Source: Listeria immobilis (lineage in GTDB: Bacteria; Bacillota; Bacilli; Lactobacillales; Listeriaceae). From it: a DNA stretch of 64,000 nucleotides. The number at the start of each line of letters is the position of its first letter. Within the stretch, counting starts at the first letter, position 1. The position numbers and the translations under genes are program-made. Positions 15,786 to 23,787 of this stretch are shown here, piece by piece. The notes below the pieces were generated by a model. It had not been told where the DNA came from and did not search any database. It saw nothing but the letters and a program-made list of their open reading frames with translations. The stretch lies in contig NZ_JAASTZ010000008.1 in NCBI RefSeq assembly GCF_014322765.1, forward strand, positions 1-64,000, given 5' to 3'.

Positions 15786-16082
15786 TTGAAAGAATTACAA
15801 GATGAAATCACTATGTTTCTGAAAGAACGTAATTGGTTAGATCAGTATAATCATCCAAAAGATCTTGCGCTATCATTATCACTAGAAGCAGCAGAATTGC
15901 TCGAATGCTTTCAATGGAAAACCGATGAAATAGCAGTGAAGGAAAATCGGGAAGAAATACTGAAAGAAGTGGCAGACGTGATGATTTATGCTTTGCAAAT
16001 TGCGGAGAGTTTAGGAGCAGATGCAGAGGAAATTATTCAGTTGAAATTAGCCGAAAATCGTACAAGAACTTGGTCAAAGTAA
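15786..16082 (+). CDS. MazG-like nucleotide pyrophosphohydrolase
   Basis: The 98-aa all-alpha NTP pyrophosphatase resembles RS21-C6/XTP3TPA. The metal-binding helices carry SLEAAELLECFQW and EEILKEVADVMIYAL, the EExxE...ExxD pattern. It probably hydrolyses non-canonical or dC-type NTPs to NMP and PPi. It starts at TTG with AAGGAGCT upstream. Its position after the ribonucleotide reductase operon fits nucleotide-pool housekeeping, though it has its own transcription unit. Confidence 0.85.
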   Translation: MKELQDEITMFLKERNWLDQYNHPKDLALSLSLEAAELLECFQWKTDEIAVKENREEILKEVADVMIYALQIAESLGADAEEIIQLKLAENRTRTWSK

Positions 16083-16100
16083 ATTTAAAAGCAAAAAATA

Positions 16101-16132
16101 AAGCTACTTTACCTTCAAAGATAAAGTAGCTT
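16101..16132 (-). terminator. terminator between convergent genes
   Basis: AAGCTACTTTA pairs perfectly with TAAAGTAGCTT over an 11-nt arm. On the minus strand it is followed by a T-rich run, so it mainly serves the small membrane gene, but it may work both ways. Confidence 0.7.
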
Positions 16133-16138
16133 ATCAGT

Positions 16139-16315
16139 TTAGAAAGAATAGGAACGTTTACGGCGTTTTTTGGAACGAATCATTGTAAAAATTCCTGCGA
16201 TTATTAGAATAAGGGAAATAATACAAACACCAAAGCCGATAAGTCCGGATATGCTAAAGGAAACACCAAAGCCAATCAGACCAACAAGAAATATTACTAA
16301 GCCAGCTAATTTCAT
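16139..16315 (-). CDS. small glycine-rich membrane protein (58 aa)
   Basis: The 58-codon frame starts ATG 16315 after AAAGGAGT. The product has two hydrophobic segments, MKLAGLVIFLVGLIGFGVS and IGFGVCIISLILIIAGIF, and a strongly basic tail (SKKRRKRS). The spacing suggests a hairpin-like double-spanning membrane protein with both ends inside. I recognise no named family. The opposite-strand frame over the same region lacks these signs and has no ribosome site. Confidence 0.7.
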   Translation of the reverse strand: MKLAGLVIFLVGLIGFGVSFSISGLIGFGVCIISLILIIAGIFTMIRSKKRRKRSYSF

Positions 16316-16513
16316 ATATAAACTCCTTTCAGAATTCTTATCTCTATTATAAAGGAATTAACAGGAAAAAATAAGACTTTAAAAATAAAAAAATTTTAAA
16401 GATGAAAGTTATTGATAGAGCATAGGTTCGCATAAAAAGAAAATAGTCAAGACTGCAAACGAAAAAAATTATCTGTTATAGTAAGATAGGAAGAGAAGCA
16501 AGGAGGAAAACAT

Positions 16514-16831
16514 ATGGATTTTAAAGAATATCAAATTTTAGCAAACAGGACTGCAGCAACACATGAACAGGCACTGACGAATTACGGACTTGGAATTGCA
16601 GGAGAGGCCGGTGAAGTTGCCGATTTGATTAAAAAATATGCTTTTCACGGACATGATTTGAATAAAGAAGCTTTAACAAAAGAACTTGGCGATGTACTTT
16701 GGTATGTATCACAAATTGCGAAGTGGGCGGATATTAGCATGGAGACAGTGGCAGAACTAAATATTGAAAAATTAAAACGACGCTATCCACAAGGCTTTTC
16801 CACAGAGCGAAGTAAACTCCATATCGATTAA
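16514..16831 (+). CDS. MazG-like nucleoside triphosphate pyrophosphohydrolase
   Basis: The 105-aa protein has the MazG metal motif in IAGEAGEVADLIKKYAF and KELGDVLWYVSQIAKW (ExxE followed by ExxD). It belongs to a different subgroup from the one at 15786. An AAGGAGG site precedes the ATG. Predicted to hydrolyse NTPs or dNTPs to monophosphates; the specific substrate is unknown. It shares a bidirectional terminator with the convergent DUF1361 gene. Confidence 0.85.
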   Translation: MDFKEYQILANRTAATHEQALTNYGLGIAGEAGEVADLIKKYAFHGHDLNKEALTKELGDVLWYVSQIAKWADISMETVAELNIEKLKRRYPQGFSTERSKLHID

Positions 16832-16833
16832 AA

Positions 16834-16880
16834 AAAACGTTTGTATGTAAGAAGAATTTTCCTACAATACAAACGTTTTT
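16834..16880 (+). terminator. bidirectional terminator
   Basis: AAAACGTTTGTAT and ATACAAACGTTTT form a 13-bp stem, with T runs on both strands, between convergent genes. Confidence 0.85.
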
Positions 16881-17520
16881 AGTTTTTTAGTGAGCTAGAA
16901 AATCTACTAAATAGTATAAAAATGACATATTGAATAATAGAGAAATAGAATACAAAATTCCAGAATGGCCAGTGGAAAACACCAAACATAATTTGCAGTG
17001 ATTCAATGGGTTGAGTAAGTAAATGGATAGAATGCAATCGCGAAAATCGGCCAATATAAATAGCATAACTAGATAATAATATTAAGCTAATTAAAAGTAG
17101 TTGATAGCTAAGGCTACTAGTCCAGTTGAACCGTCTTCTAATTTCAGCAAGCATTTTTGCAAATGACCAAAATCCAATAAATAGACCAAAGAAAACACCA
17201 ACGATAATATAAGTGAAATGGCGCCATAACCAAGGAGCAGTGGATATAATTCCTTCTGCACTATAAATTTCTAATCGTTGTAAATGCAACAAATCAGTTA
17301 AAAGATAAGGGGAATTCGGAAAAAATACCAGCCAAACAAGTGCAAGTGGCCAAAAAATCCACCAAACACGAGGTTTTTTTGTAAGAAATACAGCTATTTC
17401 AAAAGGGATATAAGCAAGCCCAACGTTTAATATCAAAAACGTATAAGTATCTGCTGTAAAATACAGTATAAGAAAATAACTAACTAAAAAAGCTCGGCAA
17501 ATCCATATTGCTTTTTTCAT
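16879..17520 (-). CDS. DUF1361 integral membrane protein
   Basis: The 213-aa protein has about six hydrophobic segments and the DUF1361 hallmark LNVGLAYIPFE near residue 35, followed by WLVFFPNSPYLLTDLLHL. The family is widespread in Firmicutes and its function is unknown. It is 54 bp downstream of the yeiH-like gene on the same strand, possibly in one transcript. Confidence 0.8.
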   Translation of the reverse strand: MKKAIWICRAFLVSYFLILYFTADTYTFLILNVGLAYIPFEIAVFLTKKPRVWWIFWPLALVWLVFFPNSPYLLTDLLHLQRLEIYSAEGIISTAPWLWRHFTYIIVGVFFGLFIGFWSFAKMLAEIRRRFNWTSSLSYQLLLISLILLSSYAIYIGRFSRLHSIHLLTQPIESLQIMFGVFHWPFWNFVFYFSIIQYVIFILFSRFSSSLKN

Positions 17521-17574
17521 GAATGCTCACCTCGTGCTAGCTATTGTATCATAAATGGAGTTCCTGGGTGAAAC

Positions 17575-18582
17575 TTAACTTGCTAAATGAAACAAAAGTA
17601 CTAAAGATAAACCAAATGCAGAAAGTAAAATAGAACCAACCAATGCTGCAGCAAAAGGTTTAGCGCCCATTTTTCCAAAAGAAGGCAGATGGACGTTTAA
17701 ACCAAGTCCTCCCATAGCCATAGCAATTAAGAAATAAGCACAGACAACAAGGAAATCAGTTACAGTTGATGGAATGATACCAAAACTATTAATGGCACTT
17801 GTTGCTAAAAAACCAAAAATAAACCAAGGTACCGGAAGTTCTGCCCATGAAAAACGATTTTTTGTACCAACATTAACCATCTTTGCAACAACAAAACAAA
17901 CTGGAACAAGTAATGCCACACGAGTCAGTTTTACAATAACTGCCATATCAACCGCTGAAGTACCACCAGGATCTGCTGCAGCGATAACATGGGCTATTTC
18001 ATGAAGTGTAGCACCTGCAAAAATCCCATAACCATTAGGACCAAGCGGTAAAATTGGGTAGATAAGTGTGTAAATGATAGTGAAAATAGTTCCTAGTAAA
18101 GCAATGATCGTTGCAGCGACTGCTGTTTGATTATTATCCGCTTTTACTTGAGGAGAAATAGCGACAACCGCTGCTGCCCCGCAAATCCCAGTTCCACAAG
18201 CAACTAAAATAGCTAGTTTTTTATCTACTCCAAATAATTTAGCTAAAAAATAAACGATGGTAATCCCAAAACTAAGGCATAGCGCTGCAATAAGAAATAC
18301 ACGCCATCCAGCATGGTAAATATCCACTAAATTCAATCGGAAACCAAGTAAAATGATTCCAGCCCGAAGAATAACTTTATTGGAAAATTGAATACCTGTA
18401 AACCATTTTTCTGGTATTGGAATGAGAGCACGAATAATAATCCCGATTAAAATAGCTGTTACAAGTTGTCCAAGAATCATTAAAAATGGCAATTTAGCTA
18501 GAAAATACGATAGTCCAGCGATACAAAAAGTGAGTGCTATACCATACCAAAAGGTTTTCAGGCGAAATAATGATGGATTCAT
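17575..18582 (-). CDS. YeiH-family putative transporter
   Basis: The 335-aa polytopic protein has about ten membrane segments. Family marks are [11 protein letters not shown]-like [39 protein letters not shown] and [11 protein letters not shown]. The family (Pfam Cons_hypoth698) is often called putative sulfate exporter. The divergent LysR regulator and this gene form the same pair as yeiE-yeiH of E. coli. AAAGGAG precedes the ATG. The transported compound has not been established for Listeria. Confidence 0.85.
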   Translation of the reverse strand: MNPSLFRLKTFWYGIALTFCIAGLSYFLAKLPFLMILGQLVTAILIGIIIRALIPIPEKWFTGIQFSNKVILRAGIILLGFRLNLVDIYHAGWRVFLIAALCLSFGITIVYFLAKLFGVDKKLAILVACGTGICGAAAVVAISPQVKADNNQTAVAATIIALLGTIFTIIYTLIYPILPLGPNGYGIFAGATLHEIAHVIAAADPGGTSAVDMAVIVKLTRVALLVPVCFVVAKMVNVGTKNRFSWAELPVPWFIFGFLATSAINSFGIIPSTVTDFLVVCAYFLIAMAMGGLGLNVHLPSFGKMGAKPFAAALVGSILLSAFGLSLVLLFHLAS

Positions 18583-18632
18583 ACTGTTACTCCTTTCTTT
18601 TATGCTTTTACTTTACCATTTCCTTTTTTATT

Positions 18633-18675
18633 AGTAAAATTTATATTAATTATATTATTGATAAGTAAAATTTAT
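18633..18675. promoter_or_regulatory. 12-bp direct repeat in the yeiH/LysR divergent region
   Basis: AGTAAAATTTAT occurs at 18633-18644 and again at 18664-18675, 31 bp apart, that is three helix turns on the same face. It lies in the gap shared by the two divergent genes. A plausible operator for the adjacent LysR protein. Confidence 0.5.
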
Positions 18676-18688
18676 GGAGGTGTTGAAT

Positions 18689-19543
18689 ATGGATGAGGCG
18701 CTAAGAACCTATATTAGAGTGGTAGAATTAAAGAGTTTTACGAAAGCATCTGAGGAATTACATATATCTCAACCAGCAGTGTCTTTGCAGTTAAAGAAAT
18801 TAGAAGAGCGGTACGATACGGAATTAATTTATCGGCAAGCTAAAAAATTTGTTTTAACGGCAACAGGAGAAATGCTATACCACCGTGCGAAACAATTAGA
18901 AGGTTTATATAGACAGGTTGAGGATGAAATCAGTTTATACCATCATCATTTAAAAGGGAGATTGCGAATTGGCGCTAGTTTTACTGTTGGGGAATATTAC
19001 TTACCAGCGATGATTGCTAAATTCCACGCAAAATACCCGGATATAACATTAGAATTAATTATTGAAAACACTGCAAAAATTGCTGATAAAGTAGAAATAC
19101 TCCAAGTGGATATTGGAATAATAGAAGGACAAATAAATAAAAAAGACCTTGAAATAAGTGCATTTTTAGATGATGAAATGTGTATTGTTGGCCCAGCAAT
19201 TGGGGAAATGAAAGCAATTCAAAAAGGCACAACATGGATTGCTCGAGAAGAAGGTTCAGGAACGCGGGAATATTTAGATCATATTATTAGTACAAACGGC
19301 TGGAATATAGCAGAGCGAGTTGTAGCGTGGAGCAATATGGCCGTTAAACAAATGGTTCTTGAAGGGCTAGGATATACCATTATCTCCAAAAGTGTGGTAG
19401 AAGCTGAAATAAGGCAAGGAAAATTACGTACTTTTAATGAAGATAAAACGATGATGCGTAAACTTTCTGTACTTAAAAACAAACAAACTTTGGAAAATCG
19501 AATTGCAGAAACATTTTTAGCTTTTTTACGGGAGAATCAGTAA
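18689..19543 (+). CDS. LysR-family transcriptional regulator
   Basis: The 284-aa protein has an N-terminal winged helix (RTYIRVVELKSFTKASEEL, then HISQPAVSLQLKKLE) and a periplasmic-binding-like effector domain from about residue 90. It is closest in appearance to the CysL/YwfK/YeiE group. The real ATG is 18689; the longer frame from 18674 starts inside ATGGAGGTG, the ribosome site. It probably controls the divergent yeiH-like gene and itself. Confidence 0.9.
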   Translation: MDEALRTYIRVVELKSFTKASEELHISQPAVSLQLKKLEERYDTELIYRQAKKFVLTATGEMLYHRAKQLEGLYRQVEDEISLYHHHLKGRLRIGASFTVGEYYLPAMIAKFHAKYPDITLELIIENTAKIADKVEILQVDIGIIEGQINKKDLEISAFLDDEMCIVGPAIGEMKAIQKGTTWIAREEGSGTREYLDHIISTNGWNIAERVVAWSNMAVKQMVLEGLGYTIISKSVVEAEIRQGKLRTFNEDKTMMRKLSVLKNKQTLENRIAETFLAFLRENQ

Positions 19544-19611
19544 ATAAAACTAGCTTTTTAGAGGCGTTGTGATTACAATAAAAAAGAATACATTTTAGAA
19601 AGGGAGAGGCA

Positions 19612-20628
19612 ATGAAAGATTATTTTATAGATCGTTCCTATAAAGCGTCTATGGGAATAGCAAATGCCGTTCTTGTAACGCTTGGTATTGGACTTCTGTT
19701 ACAAACTATCGGCCAGATGACTGGAATCTCATTTCTGGTGACGATTGGTGCGATTGGAAAATCGATGTTAATTCCTGGCATAGGCGTGGGTATTGCAATG
19801 TGCTTGCATGCTAATACACTTGTAACGATAAGTGCGGCTGCATCTGCTGTAATTGGTGGAGGAGCTATAGCAACATTGTCTGGTGGTGGCGTTGCAATTA
19901 CTAGCGGAGAACCAGTTGGAGCTATTTTAGCTGTAATTGTAGCTGTTTGGACTGGGAAACGCATCACAGGGAAGACTAAGTTTGATATGATTTTGATTCC
20001 AGGCGTATCACTTCTCGCTGGTGGACTAAGTGGTATTTTATTTGCGAAGATAATGGCGCCGATTTTAGATTCTGTTAGTCTAGGAATTAGCACTTTAATT
20101 GGTGGTTCCCCGCTGATTTCATCCATGGTGATCGCTTTTGTTTTTGGATTACTTATTCTAAGCCCAGCATCATCTGCGGCTCTCGCAATTGCACTTCAAT
20201 TAGACCCAACAGCAAGTGCAGCGGCATTAATTGGTTGTTCCGTTCAATTTGTATCTTTTGCAGTGTTAAGCTATCGAGACAATAACTGGGGAGCATTTTT
20301 TGCACAACTTATATGTACACCAAAACTACAAACACCAAATATTATTAGAAAGCCGAGCCTTATGTTAGTACCATTACTAACAACAATAGTCGCCGGACCG
20401 CTTGGAGTGATGGTTTTCCATATTCAAGCATCTAGTGAAGTAGCTGGACTCGGATTATGTGCGTTTGTTGCACCACTTTATTTAATAGCAAATTATGGAT
20501 TCAGCACATTAGCTGCTTTTATTTTGGTTTCGGTTGTCTTGCCAGGTGTTATTGCACTTATTGTCAGACCAATATTAATCAAAAAAGAACGATTGAAAAC
20601 AGGAGATTTAACTATTGAATTACAGTAA
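19612..20628 (+). CDS. PTS_EIIC_2-type membrane protein
   Basis: The 338-aa, very hydrophobic protein has about ten transmembrane segments, rich in Gly, Ala and Ser, with AIGKSMLIPGIGVGIAM and LSGGGVAITSGEPVGA. This suits the PTS_EIIC_2 family of solo sugar-transporter-like IIC proteins. No IIA or IIB partner is adjacent, so phosphotransferase coupling is doubtful. It follows the LysR gene by 68 bp with its own AAAGGGAGAG site. Confidence 0.75.
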   Translation: MKDYFIDRSYKASMGIANAVLVTLGIGLLLQTIGQMTGISFLVTIGAIGKSMLIPGIGVGIAMCLHANTLVTISAAASAVIGGGAIATLSGGGVAITSGEPVGAILAVIVAVWTGKRITGKTKFDMILIPGVSLLAGGLSGILFAKIMAPILDSVSLGISTLIGGSPLISSMVIAFVFGLLILSPASSAALAIALQLDPTASAAALIGCSVQFVSFAVLSYRDNNWGAFFAQLICTPKLQTPNIIRKPSLMLVPLLTTIVAGPLGVMVFHIQASSEVAGLGLCAFVAPLYLIANYGFSTLAAFILVSVVLPGVIALIVRPILIKKERLKTGDLTIELQ

Positions 20629-20637
20629 ATAAAACGG

Positions 20638-20667
20638 AAAAGTAGGACAATTTAGTTCTGCTTTTTT
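20638..20667 (+). terminator. intrinsic terminator
   Basis: AAAAGTAGGAC pairs with GTTCTGCTTTT (with a G-U pair) around a 6-nt loop and is followed by T. Confidence 0.75.
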
Positions 20668-20814
20668 GTTACAATAAAAGACTAAATTAGCTGTTTGAAA
20701 ATGTGTCATTGTAACAAAATGTACATAATTTTTTTCTGAAATATCATATCAAAAAGTATTCTTTTCGTGTAAAATATATCCTTGTAAGCAATAAATATTA
20801 AAGAGGTTTAAATT

Positions 20815-21462
20815 ATGGAAAAAAGTGGATTTGTTGCAGATCCAATTTATGGAGAAATCAAGAATGAAATAATGACTAACACTTTGGAAAATGGCGAAAA
20901 AGTGAATATAGACGACATTATGAAACGATTTCAAGTCAGCAAACAAGTGGCTTTTGGTGCCCTTCATTGTTTACATAAAAGTGGTATGATATGTGAGGAA
21001 AACGGAGGCAAAAGTTTTTCAGTAACTACTAAAAATGAAACAGAGCATCGCGAGAAATCTCGATTAAAGTTAGCTTTTTTTCATCTTAACTATGCTGTAC
21101 AGAAATTACAAGATAAGGATGCAGAAATTTGCGCCACCTGTCTTCGTAGGGAATTAATCTATATAAAACTAGCTGTAGCTGATCAAGATGCAGATGTGTT
21201 TATAAGTCATGTAAAAAATTTTTATGCTTGTATGATTCACTACACAGAAATGCCTACGATGGAGAGAAATATTGATACTTTCACAGTACTCCTGCAAAAA
21301 ATGAAAGAAAATAATGAGAAGCTGTTTTTCGACGAATTTAAAATGGATATTACCAAATCATTAGAAGAATTAGTTACTCATTTAGAGGCAAAAGAGTTTG
21401 AAGCATGTCACTTAGTAATCCAAAAATTTTACGATAAAAATATTTCAATTTTATTTTCGTAA
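20815..21462 (+). CDS. GntR-family-like transcriptional regulator
   Basis: The 215-aa protein has an N-terminal winged helix (PIYGEIKNEIMTNTLENGEK, then DIMKRFQVSKQVAFGALHCL) in GntR style. The C-terminal half is all helical, FCD-like, with MIHYTEMPTMERNID. The C-terminal domain lacks an obvious triple-His metal site, so its ligand is unclear. AAGAGG precedes the ATG. It ends 3 bp before the shared terminator and is convergent with the Rli47 sRNA. Confidence 0.75.
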   Translation: MEKSGFVADPIYGEIKNEIMTNTLENGEKVNIDDIMKRFQVSKQVAFGALHCLHKSGMICEENGGKSFSVTTKNETEHREKSRLKLAFFHLNYAVQKLQDKDAEICATCLRRELIYIKLAVADQDADVFISHVKNFYACMIHYTEMPTMERNIDTFTVLLQKMKENNEKLFFDEFKMDITKSLEELVTHLEAKEFEACHLVIQKFYDKNISILFS

Positions 21463-21465
21463 TCG

Positions 21466-21503
21466 AAAAACCCTGTATGACAACTTTCGTCACACAGGGT
21501 TTT
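21466..21503. terminator. bidirectional terminator shared by the GntR-like gene and Rli47
   Basis: AAAAACCCTGT pairs with ACAGGGTTTTT, with an inner TGAC/GTCA stem; T runs lie on both strands. Confidence 0.9.
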
Positions 21504-21530
21504 TCTTTTCGGATGAGCTTGTCTTGCCAC

Positions 21531-21620
21531 TCATCTGATGGGCCGGACCATGTCTGGATGTTTCTGAACAAACATACAACATTCGGAAAACGGTGAGGCA
21601 TTTTCGAACAAGTAGACCAT
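21531..21620 (-). CDS. possible 29-aa peptide inside Rli47
   Basis: ATG at 21620 is preceded by AAGGAAGAG with 8-nt spacing and opens a 29-codon frame beginning MVYLFENASPFSECC and ending MVRPIR. A longer alternate frame in the same RNA has no good start. It may be chance; evidence is only the ribosome-like site. If translated, Rli47 would be a dual-function RNA. Confidence 0.3.
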   Translation of the reverse strand: MVYLFENASPFSECCMFVQKHPDMVRPIR

Positions 21621-21976
21621 TTTTTTAACTCTTCCTTCTCAAGATATTCAACTTACGAATAAATGAGCGCCCGAACTTGTTCAAATAGTGGCCATTAATG
21701 AAACGATACTTTATTCGCTTATTTACCAACGTAGTGAGGCTAAAAATATTGATAAATGGGCGACGTAACGAAATTCCGTTCTCCTGCAACCAAGTTAGTT
21801 AAGTCCTTGACGCGGCGTATACTCCTCGCCTTCCTCCTGTAAGCTAACTTTAGCTGCTGACACTAAAATCCTTCACCAGACGTTTTGCCGGCATATGACA
21901 AAGCTGAGAAAAAAATCAGCTTGTACACCAAGTTTTTGTCATTAGCATCACCTTTTTTGTTCGTTGTATTCTATAT

Positions 21977-22001
21977 ATAGCCGTTATTCAAAATTGTAAA
22001 C
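21977..22001 (-). promoter_or_regulatory. SigB promoter of Rli47
   Basis: On the minus strand GTTTAC (22001-21996), a 13-bp spacer and GGCTAT (21982-21977) match the SigB consensus GTTT-N13/14-GGGWAT with one -10 mismatch. The -35 lies inside a cre-like stretch, TGTAAACGCTTTAT (21995-22008, plus strand). Confidence 0.75.
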
Positions 22002-22059
22002 GCTTTATATAAAAAATGATTATAAAGTCATAGGTTAAGAAACGAAATAGGGTCTTTAG

Positions 22060-22533
22060 TCAGAGAAAATAAGCCATTAAAATATCATCGACAAAATTAC
22101 CTTCAATAATAAATTCTTTTTCAAGCCGTCCTTCTTGTTTAAAACCATTCTTTTCATAAAAACGGATGGCGCGTTGATTAATAGATAACACACGCAAGGA
22201 AATTTTGAGATAGCCATTTTCACGAGCAATCTCTTTCATTTTATCCATTAGTAATTGTCCAATGCCTTCGCGTTGATAATCAGGATGCACAGCAATATCA
22301 AGTTCTACTACATGTTTATTGGAAGGAAGTGGAATAGGCGATTTATAACCAAGAATCCCAATTACTTTATCCTCTTTAACAACAACCACTTTGGAACCAG
22401 GAGGACTTTTAAGTAAAAATTCTGCTTCGCTGTCGAAATGAACGTTCCCAGGAGTTGTTCCAGGAGTCCATACTAAATGTTCTAATTCTATCATAGATGC
22501 TGCATCTTCACGAACGGATAATCTGATTTGCAT
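22060..22533 (-). CDS. GNAT-family N-acetyltransferase
   Basis: The 157-aa acetyltransferase has acetyl-CoA motif HPDYQREGIGQLLMDKMKE (the Q/RxxGxG/A loop is REGIGQ), then LRVLSINQRAIRFYEKNGF. The chosen start, MQIRLSVRED, is typical of the family; a TTG 12 bp upstream is in frame but poorly placed. Downstream of the ABC permease with only an 18-bp gap, so probably cotranscribed. Substrate unknown. A multi-substrate or drug acetylation role is possible but unsupported. Confidence 0.85.
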   Translation of the reverse strand: MQIRLSVREDAASMIELEHLVWTPGTTPGNVHFDSEAEFLLKSPPGSKVVVVKEDKVIGILGYKSPIPLPSNKHVVELDIAVHPDYQREGIGQLLMDKMKEIARENGYLKISLRVLSINQRAIRFYEKNGFKQEGRLEKEFIIEGNFVDDILMAYFL

Positions 22534-22551
22534 AATATATACCAACTTTCT

Positions 22552-23787
22552 TTATTTTCTTTTTGCGTAAGATAGGGAGGTTTTCCAAGTTTTCCATAAG
22601 CCATCATTGGAGTAGAGTAATACATTTCCTTGGTAAAGGCGCACAGTAAGGAAGAAAGCCCCAACTACACTCAATGTAAGAATCGCTAGTGAACTAAAGA
22701 TACCAAGTGTGGAAACGGATAAGAGGTCCATCCGGGCTAGCATCATCATTGGTGAAAACGTTGGGATATAGGAACCGATAATTACTAGTAAATTATCAGG
22801 TGCATTAGCTGCTGCGATAGAACCCCAGTAGCCAATAATTGCTAGAATCGTCATTGGATATATGAACTGCGCAACGGTTTCTACATTTGGTACCATTGAG
22901 CCAATCATTGCTGCAATTAAAATATATAAAAGCAATCCTAAAATGACAAAAAGTAGATTTAATACAAGATAATAAGCAGGAAAAACAGCTACTTGATCTA
23001 GTATGTTTTGAACCATATCTGTATTTTTACCAGCAATCAAGACAATTGCTCCACAAACGACATAAAAACCAATTTGAGTTAAGAGCATTAGAATAATAGC
23101 GGTTAATTTAGCAAATAAATGTGTTGTTGCCGAGACGCTAGATAAAATAACTTCCATAATTCGTGTGCCTTTTTCAGTAGCTATTTCAGAGGCCACAATA
23201 TTTGCGTAACTCATAACGAAAATAAAGATAACGAGCGTTAAAATTAATACAGCAGCACTCATTACATCTTTTTCATGGTTTGTTAATTGATTACTTGCTT
23301 CTAAATCATTGGTAACTGAAACGGGAGAAGTGATCTGAGTTAGTTGATTGTTTGTGATTTTATATTTAGCTGCTTTTTCGGCAACTTTGGTAGCAGTAAG
23401 ATCATCGGTTAATCGTGTAATGGTATCTTGTCCAGCAGTTTCTTCTGTGGTATAAACGGCACTTACTGTATCATTTTTTTCGGTTATTGTGACAAAACCA
23501 TCAATATCTCCCTTTTTTAGAGATTTTTGAGCTGTTTCTTTATCTGTGATGGCTGATTTCACTTTAAAATGAGTATCATCTTTGGCTAGTGCTTTTTCGT
23601 AAATAGGGTTAGCTGTTAAAACGGCAATCGTAGTAATATCACTAGTAGAATCAAAATATTCCACCATTTTTGGTATCCCAGCAATTAGTATGGCAATTAA
23701 AACTGGAAATAAAAGGGAAATCAAAAATGATTTTGTTTTTACCCGACGTTTATAAACTTGCTTGGTGATTACGCCAAATTTACTCAT
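22552..23787 (-). CDS. ABC-2-type permease (NatB-like)
   Basis: The 411-aa permease has one N-terminal membrane segment, a large extracytoplasmic domain (about residues 45-175) and five to six C-terminal segments, the layout of NatB/ABC-2 exporters. It overlaps the ATPase gene by 4 bp (ATGA), so the pair is translationally coupled. NatAB of Bacillus exports Na+; the substrate here is uncertain. Confidence 0.85.
   Translation of the reverse strand: MSKFGVITKQVYKRRVKTKSFLISLLFPVLIAILIAGIPKMVEYFDSTSDITTIAVLTANPIYEKALAKDDTHFKVKSAITDKETAQKSLKKGDIDGFVTITEKNDTVSAVYTTEETAGQDTITRLTDDLTATKVAEKAAKYKITNNQLTQITSPVSVTNDLEASNQLTNHEKDVMSAAVLILTLVIFIFVMSYANIVASEIATEKGTRIMEVILSSVSATTHLFAKLTAIILMLLTQIGFYVVCGAIVLIAGKNTDMVQNILDQVAVFPAYYLVLNLLFVILGLLLYILIAAMIGSMVPNVETVAQFIYPMTILAIIGYWGSIAAANAPDNLLVIIGSYIPTFSPMMMLARMDLLSVSTLGIFSSLAILTLSVVGAFFLTVRLYQGNVLLYSNDGLWKTWKTSLSYAKRK

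Larger units (their letters stand above)
21466..21970 (-). ncRNA. rli47: SigB-dependent small RNA Rli47 (SbrE)
   Basis: From established knowledge, Rli47 is an approximately 514-nt SigB-controlled RNA encoded between a GNAT gene and the next regulator gene (lmo2141/lmo2142). It represses isoleucine biosynthesis by pairing with ilvA mRNA. Here the corresponding gap holds a SigB promoter on the minus strand (21977-22001) and a strong terminator at 21466-21503, giving about 505 nt. The transcript contains the purine run AGGAGGAAGGCGAGGAG and a possible 29-codon frame with a ribosome-like site. Confidence 0.85.

Noticed and set aside
16170-16352. 60-aa plus-strand frame
   Set aside because: The opposite-strand 58-aa membrane gene has a ribosome site and better composition.
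19638-20126. 162-aa reverse frame
   Set aside because: Lies opposite the EIIC_2 gene, rich in Pro, Ile and Thr as mirror of hydrophobic codons; no ribosome site.
21374-21601. 75-aa minus-strand frame running from Rli47 into the GntR-like gene
   Set aside because: It crosses the strong shared terminator and opposes a real gene; the start has no ribosome site.
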